A stretch of DNA of 64,000 nucleotides from positions 62,001 through 126,000 of the forward strand of contig CP038117.1 in the NCBI GenBank assembly GCA_004519485.1. The letters are read 5' to 3'. A program made the position numbers and the translations under genes. Shown here in pieces: positions 1 through 9,178 of this stretch. Below the pieces are notes generated by a model. It saw only the letters and a list, made by a program, of their open reading frames with translations. It was not told the origin of the DNA and made no database searches. Position 1 is the first letter of the stretch; every line of letters begins with the position of its first letter. Origin of the DNA: Nannochloropsis oceanica. Its lineage: Eukaryota > Sar > Eustigmatophyceae > Eustigmatales > Monodopsidaceae.

Positions 1-307
1 CCGTATCGCAGCCCACCACCTTGCCATTCGCCTCTGTCACCTGCTCCGTGTGTGCGTGCCCGCCCGCTGTGGCACTGGCCTCGTACACCACAACTTCCAC
101 CTCTTCTCCGGCCGCAGAGCCGGTTAATAGATGGTACGACGCACCCAAGCCCGTCACGCCCGAGCCCACCACGGCCACCCTGCGCTTGCCACCGTTTCGG
201 GAGACGCGGGCCGCTATCTGCCTCCAGGCCTCTTGGATGTCGGCATGCTGTGGCGCCTTCTTCCGGACGGGGGGCGCACCGAAATAAACGCTGTTTTGGT
301 TCCCCAT
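1..307 (-). CDS. FAD/NAD-binding amine-oxidase-like oxidoreductase, N-terminal part (runs off left edge)
   Basis: Reading leftward from an ATG at 307, the frame is open to the window edge. It gives a short basic leader, then a Rossmann dinucleotide-binding start (KRRVAVVGSGVTGLGASYHL, with GxGxxG), then an acidic residue at the end of strand 2 (VVVYEA) and a GGHAHTE segment. That succession is typical of the COG2907-type NAD/FAD-binding proteins of the amine-oxidase fold. In plants and some bacteria these are fused to, or encoded next to, a cyclopropane-fatty-acid synthase; whether that is so here lies outside the window. Only about 102 residues are visible, so substrate and partner cannot be stated. 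The ATG is chosen because the next upstream codons do not continue the homology. It shares 677 bp of upstream DNA with the PSF3 gene. Confidence 0.72.
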   Translation of the reverse strand, partial: MGNQNSVYFGAPPVRKKAPQHADIQEAWRQIAARVSRNGGKRRVAVVGSGVTGLGASYHLLTGSAAGEEVEVVVYEASATAGGHAHTEQVTEANGKVVGCDT

Positions 308-984
308 AGCCTAATGTGTGCGCAGTTTTGTATGCCGCAGTGAGTCGCGATTTCGGAGGGGAGGAGAGGAGGAATGAGTTGGATTTCTTGCAAGGCCATA
401 CGCTTGTGGTCAGGGCTCTGTGGTGAGTTGGGAGCGCAATCACAAAACAGGTGCTCGATGAGATAGGCATTCGCGAAAGTGCACAGACAATTTCTCTCAT
501 GCGCCGCCCACGGCTTACACTGGACGTGGAAGCTGTGCAGTCCAAGCGCTGTCGTGTGCGTGGTCGCCATCGTGCAAGTAAAGAATCGTGATGACGAACG
601 GACCCAACTTTAGCATGTGAAGCTACCACTCCCACAGAGGATAACCGCGGGCAGCTCTGCGAGACGCATATACATGCACCTTATGCACAGCCACGATTAA
701 ACCAAGTCATTCCCTACGCGGCGTGGAACCTGGAGAAAGCAAGCTGCATTTACGAATATCAAAGACTCGCTGTTTTCTGCCCGTTCCGCCGTCCTCCCCA
801 TGTCACACCCTCACCCAGCAACGCAACACTCGCCACAACCACAGACAAAACGACATTAGTACGGAGGGGGAGGGGGGACGACATCCAAACATAAGTTTTG
901 CCTGCTTTCCTTGCCCCACCCGCACCCTCGTCCTTGCCTATCCGCCAGCCAGCCTCTCCCTCCTGCCCACCTACACACAATCAC
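308..984. promoter_or_regulatory. Divergent intergenic region, oxidoreductase / PSF3
   Basis: This 677 bp stretch lies between two genes transcribed outward. No conserved protein-coding frame is recognisable. It contains a pyrimidine-rich block (about 780-980) just before the PSF3 start, a common appearance of 5' leaders in this window. It probably holds both promoters; no specific motif is claimed. Confidence 0.4.
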
Positions 985-1575
985 ATGGACAAGGGCTACT
1001 TCTCAGTGGACGCCATTCTGGCCGCCGAGGACCGTGTACCCGTCGTTTTTAACACCACAGCCGCATCCCTAGGGTTCCTGGACCCTGCTTGTAAAGAGGA
1101 AGACTTGCCCGCTCGGTCTCGGGTGGAGCTTCCGCTCTGGCTAGCCCAATCCCTCGAAGCCAAAAATATGGTGCGTCTCGAGCTACCCAAGCATTACTCC
1201 GCGCGCTTCCGTGAAGATCTTTTAGCTGGGCCCGAGGCCGTCGACATTCGTGATCGGAGCGTCTTCTTCTACGAGACGGGCACGGCACTCGCCAGGATTA
1301 AACGGGACGAGCACCTGCAACGGACCATGCGAATGGTATTTTCCGGACAGCGTTTTCGAGACATTTTGGACGCAAGTTTGAACAGTGGCGGGGATGACAT
1401 GACTGATTTTCTGAAGGACTTGCCGCATGCGGAGCGGATTTTGTTTGATTCTGGATTTGTGGGGTCGAGGGAATATGAGGCGTATAAAAAGGGGACACAC
1501 GCTCAGATCGGAATGGCGGAGGTGTTGAAGGTGAGTAGTGCCATAAGTGGAGGGGGAAAAGAGGGGGAAAAATGA
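985..1575 (+). CDS. PSF3: DNA replication complex GINS subunit PSF3
   Basis: PSF3 is one of the four GINS subunits that join Cdc45 and MCM2-7 to form the CMG replicative helicase in the nucleus. The frame from the ATG at 985 begins MDKGYFSVDAILAAEDRVPV and continues with LGFLDP, ELPLWLA, NMV.LELP and FREDLLA.PEAVDIR, in the same order as in animal, fungal and plant PSF3. The length of about 196 residues fits the family (about 190-215). An in-frame ATG at 898 exists, but its leader is low-complexity and is not part of the family. A good donor (AAG|GTGAGT) lies at 1530/1531, exactly where the conserved part ends, so the last codons may come from a short downstream exon (acceptors near 1628 or 1699 are possible). 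Reading straight through gives a stop at 1575. The 3' end is therefore uncertain; the family call is firm. Confidence 0.85.
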   Translation: MDKGYFSVDAILAAEDRVPVVFNTTAASLGFLDPACKEEDLPARSRVELPLWLAQSLEAKNMVRLELPKHYSARFREDLLAGPEAVDIRDRSVFFYETGTALARIKRDEHLQRTMRMVFSGQRFRDILDASLNSGGDDMTDFLKDLPHAERILFDSGFVGSREYEAYKKGTHAQIGMAEVLKVSSAISGGGKEGEK

Positions 1576-1966
1576 GACGGAGAGAGAGGTGGGGGAATCG
1601 TCATGAGGGGGAGGGTTGGGGATGTAGGTACAAGTAAGCGAGAGGGCGGGGAAGGGTTGGGAGGGACACACAAAGCATTCACACGACATAAATACTTAGA
1701 ATAAATAAGAAAAAAGAAGTAAGATAATTGGATTGGCCAAAAGTCTTCGTTCAAGATGCTATTGTTCTCCCTGGGGGAGGAGTTTCGAAAGCGAGAGAGA
1801 AGAGAGGAAACGAGTAGATAGCAGCTGGGGTTTTCACATTTTCTTTGTCAATCATGCTTTTCGGTCACTATCGAATTATATCACTCACCACTACCTACAG
1901 CACATTAAATCCGTCCTCCTTTTCCCCCTTCTCCTCCCTCTATTCCCGTCGTGGCCGTCACAGTCG
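1576..1966. other. Convergent 3' spacer
   Basis: This spacer lies between the 3' ends of the PSF3 gene and the RecB-like nuclease gene. It is purine-rich on the + strand, then A/T-rich. It may include the last PSF3 exon. No other gene was seen. Confidence 0.4.
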
Positions 1967-3973
1967 TCACAGCTGCCACTCCTCCCTCCCTCCCTCCTCT
2001 CCCCTCTGCTCCCCCTCCTCCTCCTCCCTCGCGAAATTCCAAGCAGGACAAATCGTTTTAAACGAACACCATTCACATAGCTTGCCTGGCTTGGCGGGAA
2101 AGGCGTCGTTCTCCCAGGCGTCCACGATCCCTTTCCACAGGGATAGCAGCTCCTCCCTCGCTTCCTCCAAATCACCTTCTTGGAGTTTCATTGACATGAC
2201 AGTGGGACCGTCTGAGGGGGGAGGGAGGGAGGGAGGGAGGGAGAGAGAGAGAAGGGGGAAATGGGAGGGAAGGGATGGTGGGCACGGGAAAGAAGGAGGG
2301 ACGAAGAAAGGGACGGAGTTGAAAGTGGGTAGGGCGCGAAGGAGGGAGGGGAGGGGTCTGACTATGGCGGATAGGCGTAGGGTAGGGATTAGTCTTGTTC
2401 TTGACTAGCTATGGCCACCATACAGACGGGTAGCTCGCAAAATGGAGAGAGGGAAGAAGGGAGGGAGGGCACGAAGGAGGGAAGGAGGGAGGAGGAGGGT
2501 CATACCCAAGTAAATAAGCTTGAGGCGCGTGGGCACTCGGTCCTTGACCTGTTCCAGCAGTAAGGCATAAATTTTGAGCTGGAAGAATTTGTCGGCGATG
2601 ATGCGTTCATTCACGGCGGGAGAGTACTTGAGTGCCGGAGCCTTGCCTGAAGGTGGGTGGAAGGGAGGGGGGTTGAGAGGGAGGGAGGACTGGATGAGTA
2701 GAAACGGGAGAAGTCGGACTACTGAATACATATCGCATTTCTCACGAAGCTGGATTCAGTCGCGTCCTCCCTCCCTCCCGCCCTTCCTCCCTTCCTGCTT
2801 CCCTCCTTCGGCCCCTCCCATACCTGTTTTGTAATCAACCACAATCCACTCCCCACTCTCCTTGTCGGCGTCGACCCTGTCAAGGATGCCCGTCACGGAC
2901 GGCCCATCGGGGAAGGGTACCTTCATTCGAAACTCACGCATCACGGGCTCTTCGTCCGCGGGGGTTTCCACCTAGGGGCGGGAGGAAGGGACGGAGGGAG
3001 GGGATGGTGAGGGAGAGGTCAATCTGTCGAAAGCTACAACGCCGACCGAAACGAAGAAAGAGGAGGGAGGAAAGGAATGAGGGAGGGGAGAAGGAATGAT
3101 GGGTTGGACAAAGCGCACTGGTACCTTATCAAAAAGTAAAGTTCGATCCCAGCTTTAAAATTTCACCCGCCAACGGAAAATCGGACAGAATTGGATTGTC
3201 CACACACTAAAATAAACGGGGAAGGAAGGAAGGGAGGGAGGGAGGGAGGGATAGGCCAAGATAAGAGCAAAGAAACACATTCGACACATACCTTGAAGTA
3301 GTTCGATAGGAGCTTAAGCCCCGCCAAGCCGAACGCCCGCTGGCTCTCCACCGTCGGAAACAATTCCTTCACGTACTTGTCCTTCTTCTTCAACCAGACG
3401 GAGCGGAAGAGGTCGTGCAACACGTCCTTGTTCCTCTTCTCCGGGGGTTGGGCGAACAGCTCATCAAGGGCGTCGTGGACCATGGAGCCTCTCACCATGA
3501 CCTCTGACGCGGGCTCCGGCACTCGTTCGAGGTGACGAAAGCGATAAAGGCGGGGACAGGTCTTGAAGTCGCCAAGGGAGGAGGGAGAGACGGAGATGGG
3601 GAGGCGAACGGCGGTTTTGGTGTACGTGGAAGGATCGATGTTGATGGCGTTGCTGCTCTGGCTGGAAGGATGAGAGGAGGGAGGGGAGGTGGCCGTGTCG
3701 GTTGTTGCTGCTGCTGCTGCTGCTGAGGAGGAGGATGATGATGATGAAGCATGCGTGATGGTAGCCACGCTTTTCCATCGGATGGAGAGGTGGTAAGGCT
3801 GTGCAATGGGCGGGCCAAAACTTAAGGGTACAGCCAAGAATGCCTTGGCAGTGTTAATTAGCAGCATTGTCCCCAGACCCCCCAAGCCTGCCGCGCGCCG
3901 CGCCGCCACTGCTCCCCGGGTCCGGCGCCAATTCTGATAGGAATGGGGTCGTGATGATGGTGGTGGATTGACA

Positions 3974-4006
<33 letters not shown>

Positions 4007-4089
4007 AGGTATGTTTGTCGTCCTGCTGCTGCTGCTGTTAATGATGATGATACTGCTACTGCTCCATGCGGTGGTGATAATTGTGTCAT
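1967..4089 (-). CDS. RecB-family PD-(D/E)XK nuclease with C-terminal cysteine cluster (four exons)
   Basis: Exons on the minus strand are 3292-4089, 2824-2971, 2506-2646 and 1967-2211, all with GT-AG borders and closing phases, giving about 443 residues. The first roughly 170 residues are low-complexity Ala/Ser and may hold an organelle leader. The conserved part starts with LSPSSLGDFKTCPRLYRFRH-type residues and a GSMVHDALDELF helix. The nuclease core is in exon 2 (TGILDRVDAD, then IVVDYKTG, supplying the D and E/DxK-type positions) and exon 3 (a Q-L-x-I-Y-A-L-L-L helix and KLIYLGDG). Exon 4 has CEWCSFKTICPAW. One Cys near the start plus three at the end match the 4Fe-4S arrangement of AddB/Cas4/Exo5-type nucleases. 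A role in DNA repair or recombination, nuclear or organellar, is inference. Exon 1 contains long in-frame CTG-type triplet repeats. Confidence 0.78.
3977..4037. repeat. CTG/CAG triplet repeat inside exon 1 of the nuclease gene
   Basis: Uninterrupted CTG units, and a second shorter block just after, encode a poly-alanine tract on the minus strand. Another CTG run lies at about 3709-3726. Such tracts recur through the window and are usually unstable in length. Confidence 0.85.
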
Positions 4090-4779
4090 GGCAATCGCGG
4101 TAGGAGTCAGGATGGGGGAAAGGAAAAAATATATATATAGAAGTTGACAAGGGGTGGGGAGGTCGGCCGAATGTTTTCCCCTGTGAATAAAGGAAAGGAC
4201 AAGAGCCACAGGGTTAGAAAGCGCCGAAACATGGTAAATAGGCCAATGGTCCTCCACCTTTCGTATGCGATGTCCATTCTTTTGTAGTGTGGAGGGACAC
4301 TGTGAGGGAGGGAAGGGAAAGGAAATTTGGAGGCATTGGCGAGTGGAGTGAGGAGCAGCACTTTGCGCCGCCCGTCACACCATAACACACACGGAGAGAC
4401 TACCACACACAAATACACAAAGGGGGCACCATCATATTCTTGTCTTGGAAGATTTAGATGTCCCGCCAAGCTCCTGTGGGCCTCGCAATTTGCACGGTTG
4501 CTGCTACCCTTTCGCCCTGCTCCCTCCCCTGATGGTGAATGCTCCCTGGGTTCCCCCCCCCCCCCCCCCGCCCTCCAAGCATCGGCACTGCATGACGCTG
4601 CTGCCACCAGAAATTGATATTGAGTAGTCGACGTCCCACGGAGCGTAACGGCTTGCCGGGGCAGGGCTCCCTGCAGCGTCCCTGGTCTCCCCTCCCCGCC
4701 CGGCTCAACTGCGCATACCTCCTCACCCTCTCCTCTTTCCGGCACTTCACAATCACAGAATCTCACCACGACTACGGGA
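4090..4779. promoter_or_regulatory. Divergent intergenic region, nuclease / IST3
   Basis: This is 690 bp between two outward-facing genes. It holds a 17-base C homopolymer (4553-4569) and an AT stretch at 4126-4140 just upstream of the nuclease start that looks TATA-like. The long minus-strand frame here has no recognisable protein character. Likely a shared promoter region. Confidence 0.4.
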
Positions 4780-6099
4780 ATGAACGTGGTTCGTGAAATT
4801 CAGCGGCTCAATGAAAAGGAGCTCCAGCGGGGGACCGCCTCCACCGAAGGGAGTTGGCATGACCAGTATAAGGACTCTGCGTGGGTATTTGTGGGTAGCT
4901 TGCCCCTCCAATTGAGCGAGGGAGATGTGCTGTGTGTCATGAGTCAATGGGGGGAGATTGAAGATTTGCATTTGGTTCGAGATAAGGGCACGGGAAAGAG
5001 TAAGGGGTTTGCGTTTGTGAAGTATGAGGACCAGAGGAGCACGATCTTGGCGGTAGATAATTTCAATGGAGGCAAATTGCTAGATCGAACATTGAGGGTA
5101 GATCATAAAGAAAAGTATGCGTTGCCGAAAGAGGTGCTGGAGAAGGAGGAGAACAAGGAGAAGGCACTAAAGGAGAAAGAGGGAGGGAAGGGAGAGGGGG
5201 GAAGGTGGAAGCCGGGGCATGCGTATGAAGGGAAGAGTTTGGTGGGGGAGCATGATTTGAGTAAGGGGGTGGATTTGTTTGCACCGGTGAAGGAGGGAGG
5301 TAGGGAGGGAGGGAAGGAGGGAAAGGAGGAGGTGGATATGGAGGAATTTGTGTCATCGGGAAGTGAGGAGGAGGTGATGGGGGGGGATAAGAAGAAGAAG
5401 AGGAAAAAGGAGGAGAAGAACAAGAGGAAGGAGGCCAAAAAGGCGAAGAAAAAGGAGAAGAAGAAGAAAAGGAAGATGGAAGAGGAGGCCTTGGACCGGC
5501 TGGCGGATGGAAGGGAAGGAGGGAGGGAAGAAAGGAGGGAGGGTGAGAGACGATGGACGCAGAGTAGGAGCCGTAGCGGCGATCGAAACGGAGGAGGGAA
5601 GGAGGGAGATGAGGAGAGGAGGAACAGTAGAAGATTTGGCGACAGAGGAGGAAGGGATGGAGCAAGAGGGCGGTCACCTTCGAGGGAGAGGGAGAAGGAG
5701 AGGGATGGCCGGGGGATGCCGCGTGGGAAATGGGAACGTGGGGAGGAGGCAAGGGGGGAGGAAGAGGATGAGGAAGGACGGCCTTCGTACTCTAAGAAAG
5801 CAGCGGCTGCGTCGCTACCTCTGCCACCACTACCGACCGATGGACAGCCATCTTGGAGGGGGAAATATGATCCGCATGCACGGCAGGAGCAGGGGGGGCG
5901 AGGAGGGAGGGAGGGAGGGAGGGGAGGAGGGGGCTATGGAGGGAGGGGTTTTGACACAGGAGGTGCGGGAGGACGGAGTATGTTCGGACAGGGTCTGAAG
6001 AGAGATGAGGGAGGGCGAGGAGTTAGGGGAGGAGGGAGGGGAGGAGGAGGGGGGAGGGGTAGTATGACGGGAATCGCCGGATTAAATCGTCGGCGGTGA
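4780..6099 (+). CDS. IST3: RNA-recognition-motif splicing factor, Ist3/Snu17/RBMX2 family
   Basis: This protein belongs to the RES/Bact-stage spliceosome group (yeast Snu17/Ist3, human RBMX2), nuclear. The N-terminal 110 residues are diagnostic: MNVVREIQRLNEKELQRG, then SWHDQYKDSAW, an RRM with RNP2 (VFVGSLP) and RNP1 (KGFAFVKY), and the family signature EDQRSTILAVDNFNG followed by LRVDH. After about residue 115 comes a very long charged tail: Lys/Glu coiled-coil-like blocks, RS and RG-rich stretches, and a Gly/Arg-rich end. The human protein also has a long basic tail. At 439 residues it is longer than yeast Ist3 (148) and of the order of RBMX2. No intron is needed. The tail-coding DNA is a GAGGGAGG-type repeat, so its length is probably variable. 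Confidence 0.88.
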   Translation: MNVVREIQRLNEKELQRGTASTEGSWHDQYKDSAWVFVGSLPLQLSEGDVLCVMSQWGEIEDLHLVRDKGTGKSKGFAFVKYEDQRSTILAVDNFNGGKLLDRTLRVDHKEKYALPKEVLEKEENKEKALKEKEGGKGEGGRWKPGHAYEGKSLVGEHDLSKGVDLFAPVKEGGREGGKEGKEEVDMEEFVSSGSEEEVMGGDKKKKRKKEEKNKRKEAKKAKKKEKKKKRKMEEEALDRLADGREGGREERREGERRWTQSRSRSGDRNGGGKEGDEERRNSRRFGDRGGRDGARGRSPSREREKERDGRGMPRGKWERGEEARGEEEDEEGRPSYSKKAAAASLPLPPLPTDGQPSWRGKYDPHARQEQGGRGGREGGRGGGGYGGRGFDTGGAGGRSMFGQGLKRDEGGRGVRGGGRGGGGGRGSMTGIAGLNRRR

Positions 6100-6288
6100 G
6101 GGGGGAGGGAGACAGAGATGGAAGGATAGTGTATATAAACACAACAAGTCAAAAGAAATGAATTCAAATATGAAAGGCACGGTGAGTACATCGTGATGTG
6201 GTTTTTCAAGTATGGTCACTACTTTTTTTCAACATGTCGATACGCCTTACTTTATTCACCTTGGCTGGAGGGAGGGATGGCCTGGGCA

Positions 6289-6355
6289 CAATCTTAATCT
6301 CAATCTTAATCTCGATCTTAATCTGAATCCTTATCCTAATCTTAATCTTAATCTC
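6289..6355. repeat. Degenerate AATCTT hexamer array
   Basis: About eleven units of a six-base motif (AATCTT with variants AATCTC, GATCTT, AATCTG, AATCCT) lie in the short spacer between the convergent 3' ends of IST3 and the enoyl-CoA isomerase gene. It is non-coding in both flanking genes. See findings. Confidence 0.8.
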
Positions 6356-6378
6356 ATACCCAAATTCCACATTTTATG

Positions 6379-7530
6379 TTACAGTCGACTCTGAAGCAAT
6401 TGCCCTATCGCAAAGGCCACATCTCCCTCTGCGATCCTATCGTCAAATGCCCGAAATTCTGCTTTGATTACATCATCTACCTCCTTCAACCGTTGACTCT
6501 TCATCAGCTTTTTGAACGCCACGATGCTTTTCTGTACCAACGGTTTTGCCAGCATCTCCTCCAACCTGGACAACACCTCTGGCATGAGTCTCTCACTCGC
6601 AATAACCTCACTGATCAAGTGCGCGCTCTCCGCCTCGCGTGCCGTGAATTTCTTTCCTAGAAACAAGAGCTCACTTGCTTTGCTCCTCCCCATCGTCAAG
6701 GGAAAGAGGGCGGATGACGCGTACTCAGGTACGATAGCCATTCTTAAAAAGGGAGTCCAGAAGGTGGCGTGTGGGGCAGCGTAAGCAAGGTCCACGTGAC
6801 AGAGAAGGGTCACGGCGATGCCGATGGCGGGGCCATTGACGGCCGCGACGACAAGCTTGGGGAATGCGGAGAGGGCCTGAAGGTATGGAGGAAGGGAGGG
6901 CGATTAGAAAAAGGGAGGAGGGGTGAGGAGTGAGGAGCAGCGGGATTCATTTGACGGAGACAAGATCACACACGTACCTTCATGAAAATTGCCGCTGGTG
7001 ACGCTTCCATTTTATGGTCTGAATCTGGGCTCCATGAATCGTCTGTTAGATCCGCCCCCGAGGAGAAATAATCTCCCTTGCCCGTGAGCACGAGGCAAGT
7101 GACTGTCTCGTCGACGGCGGCCCTGTTCATGGCTTCAGCTAGGTCCAAGTACATGGCACCAGTGATGGCGTTCTTTTTCCGGTGCCGGTCAAGGAGGAGG
7201 ATGAGGATGCCGGGGGAGGGGCGTTCTTCATGGAAATATTTGTCTAGGTATGTGGGTGGATGGTTGAGTGGAGCTGGCGGTTATGGGTTGAGAATGGAAG
7301 GAGAATAGTGCGATCTGTCGTGGCATGCACTCTTTGGGGAATGCAAAGACCCCTTACGAACGTCCATAAATTTGGAAGGGCAAGATGCGCAGGCATTACA
7401 GGTTTACGCTTACAGCGGATGTAGCACATCAGGGAGAGGAGTGAAGGACAGGGAAAGGGGTGGAAGGATAGGAAAGAAGAGCATTCTTACCCTTGTTGTT
7501 CCCGTCCCGGTGAACGACGTAATCCGCCAT
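6379..7530 (-). CDS. Peroxisomal delta3,delta2-enoyl-CoA isomerase / enoyl-CoA hydratase-like protein (three exons)
   Basis: Exons 7491-7530, 6978-7243 and 6379-6876 (minus strand) join in phase to 267 residues. This is a crotonase-fold protein: ILILLLDRHRKKNAITGAMY is the N-terminal strand/helix, GKGDYFSSGADL forms the first half of the oxyanion hole, and VNGPAIGIAVTLL the second. The remainder (LPLTMGRSKASELLFLGKKF) resembles ECI2-type isomerases, which shift double bonds so that unsaturated fatty acids can enter beta-oxidation. The protein ends in SRL, a type 1 peroxisomal targeting signal. The length fits a stand-alone ECI domain; the acyl-CoA-binding domain found in some animal homologues is absent. 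The first exon is only 40 nt, and an upstream in-frame extension is possible. Isomerase rather than hydratase is inferred from overall resemblance. Confidence 0.8.
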
Positions 7531-7780
7531 AGCGCCGAGCTGGTCCTTTCCAGTGCTGGCAAGCACGTCCTTTCCTATGTTGTACTTGTGTGTGTGATGT
7601 GGAAGTGAGAACAATCCAGGAATGCAGGCCCAGTCGTAGTTCAATTGCTGCCGCCTCGCTCGCCATCGTCATCCGATGGGCAACGGTGAAACACGCTCTT
7701 CTTCTTTCTCCTTCGGGACCACCTCACTCCTTTTAATATACCTGCAAACGAAAAAACTCACAGTTTTGGCAAGCCACTGA
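7531..7780. promoter_or_regulatory. Short divergent promoter region, isomerase / glutaredoxin
   Basis: A 250 bp gap separates the start of the minus-strand isomerase gene from the start of the plus-strand glutaredoxin gene. Such a short gap implies shared regulatory DNA. No motif is assigned. Confidence 0.4.
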
Positions 7781-8690
7781 ATGGGAAATTTGCTTGGAGG
7801 ACCCCCTGCCGTCGCAACCGTTGCAGCCATGGATTTCGTCAAGAAAACTCTCCAAGGTGCGTGTCCTCATGATGGTGACCAGGGGGGAGGGAGAAGAAGT
7901 GTGGGGGCGAGAAAGGAAAGATCGATGGGACACCATTATAGACTCGCATCGAAGATGGGCGCTGTCGCTGCACGACATATGCCTAAAGTGATACCGCTGC
8001 CGGGTCGACCAGGACGCTTACGACAAGCGGGATTGGTGGATGAAATAAGTGGAGGGTCTGCCCGGATCATACACCACGTCGCCCCTCCCTGTCTCATGCG
8101 TACATGCGCCGTAAGGCTGGGCCTACACTCCAGTTCATTTAAAATTGACAGATGCAACGTTGCGAATGCAAGCGAGTTATCGGACGCCGTGAATGCTCGC
8201 CCACCTTTTTTTCCTCCCAACCTCGTCCCTACCAAACAGCCCACAAAGTGGTCGTCTTTTCGAAAACCTACTGCCCCTTTGCCTCCAGGGCCAAGCAAAC
8301 CCTGCAATCAGAAGGCGCCGTCTTCCACGTCGTAGAGCTGGACCAACGTAACGATGGAGGGGAGATTCAGGCGGCCCTTGCGGACATGACCGGCCGGCGA
8401 ACGGTCCCAAACGTATTCTTGGACAGCAAGAGTATCGGAGGGGGGGATGACACGGTGGCTTTGGCGCGGTCTGGGAGGTTAAGGGAAATGCTCTTGGCGT
8501 TGGGGGCGCTGAAGTAAGTAAGTGAGAGGTACGTGGTGAGGCTTTCCTTGCTTTCGCGAGGGGTTGGGGTGCAGGTGTCTGCGGGCATGCCAGGGGGTGT
8601 GAACATGCCGCAGACATTTCCTCTTGACTGTGAAAATACCCCGGTTTCTTTCCCTCGTTCATCCACAGGATCGATGCGGCGAAGCTATAG
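7781..8690 (+). CDS. Glutaredoxin with CPFA active site (three exons)
   Basis: Exons 7781-7856, 8240-8513 and 8669-8690 join in phase to 123 residues. After a short leader (MGNLLGGPP) come AHKVVVFSKTYCPFASRAK, a VVELDQR segment, RTVPNVFLDSK with the cis-proline TVP motif, and GGGDDT, where classical dithiol glutaredoxins read GGCDDT. The active site is CPFA rather than CPYC, so only the nucleophilic Cys is present; glutathione-dependent redox work is still plausible. The final 22-nt exon changes the C-terminus: if intron 2 is retained, translation stops at once after GALK (TAA at 8515-8517), whereas splicing adds IDAAKL and ends in AKL, a weak peroxisomal-type tripeptide. Intron 1 is 383 bp. 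The gene is divergent from the peroxisomal isomerase gene. Confidence 0.82.
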
Positions 8691-9178
8691 CAAGAGAGGA
8701 ATACAAAATCATCAAGAAAACATTCAAAGTATGGGAGAGAGGGGGGGGGAGGGAGAGGAAGACCAAGGGGAAAAAGCTGAAAGAAACCTTTAAAAGAATT
8801 TTCTGATCGGGAAGTCTAAGGTATACCGTGGATTGGAAAACGCGTAGTTAACACAATACCAAACTCAAAACGGCGGAGAAACAGCAGCATAAGTAATAAA
8901 AGTCCTTGCACAAACGCGTACCCACCCCATGGACACGTCAACACGCACACACCACGTTCTCTCGTTTTTGTTGTTTCTATGAACATTACCCTATCCTCCT
9001 TTCCTATCTCTATCCTTCGCATCACCTTCCAAAACGGCTCTCGAATCTTTTGAAGTGGTTGCAACGCGTCCTTGAAAGCATCCGTTTCCGATAACGGTCC
9101 CCACGGCTGGACCACATTCTTATTTACTCCCCTCCTTCCCTCCACTCCTCTTTTGCTCCCTCCTTCCCGCTCTCTTTC
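8691..9178. other. Spacer between glutaredoxin and enoyl-CoA hydratase 3' ends
   Basis: This stretch contains a purine-rich patch after the glutaredoxin stop and, near 9030-9120, a duplicate of the end of the neighbouring hydratase gene (listed separately). Nothing else coding was seen. Confidence 0.4.
9025..9115 (-). pseudogene. Duplicated C-terminal fragment of the enoyl-CoA hydratase gene
   Basis: On the minus strand this segment reads PLSETDAFKDALQPLQKIREP, closely matching PLSETDDFKEALQAFEEKRKP at the end of the neighbouring hydratase gene (about 9190-9270). The DNA match is obvious around 9070-9110 versus 9230-9275, with only scattered substitutions. No other part of the hydratase is present, so this is a relic of a tandem duplication or a spare terminal exon. 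It lies 3' of the functional stop codon. It sits in a 110-codon open frame (8816-9145) without other family features. Confidence 0.7.

Noticed and set aside
3130-3160. GTTCGATCCC, a tRNA T-loop-like string
   Set aside because: It lies in intron 1 of the nuclease gene; flanks do not pair as a T-stem or acceptor stem, so no tRNA.
4107-4769. 220-codon minus-strand open frame upstream of the nuclease gene
   Set aside because: It lies in the divergent promoter region, runs through the C homopolymer, and its product has no globular or conserved character; the nuclease start at 4089 fits better.
5063-5752. Pro/Ser-rich frame opposite the IST3 gene
   Set aside because: It is the antisense shadow of the GGAG/GAAG-rich tail coding sequence of IST3.
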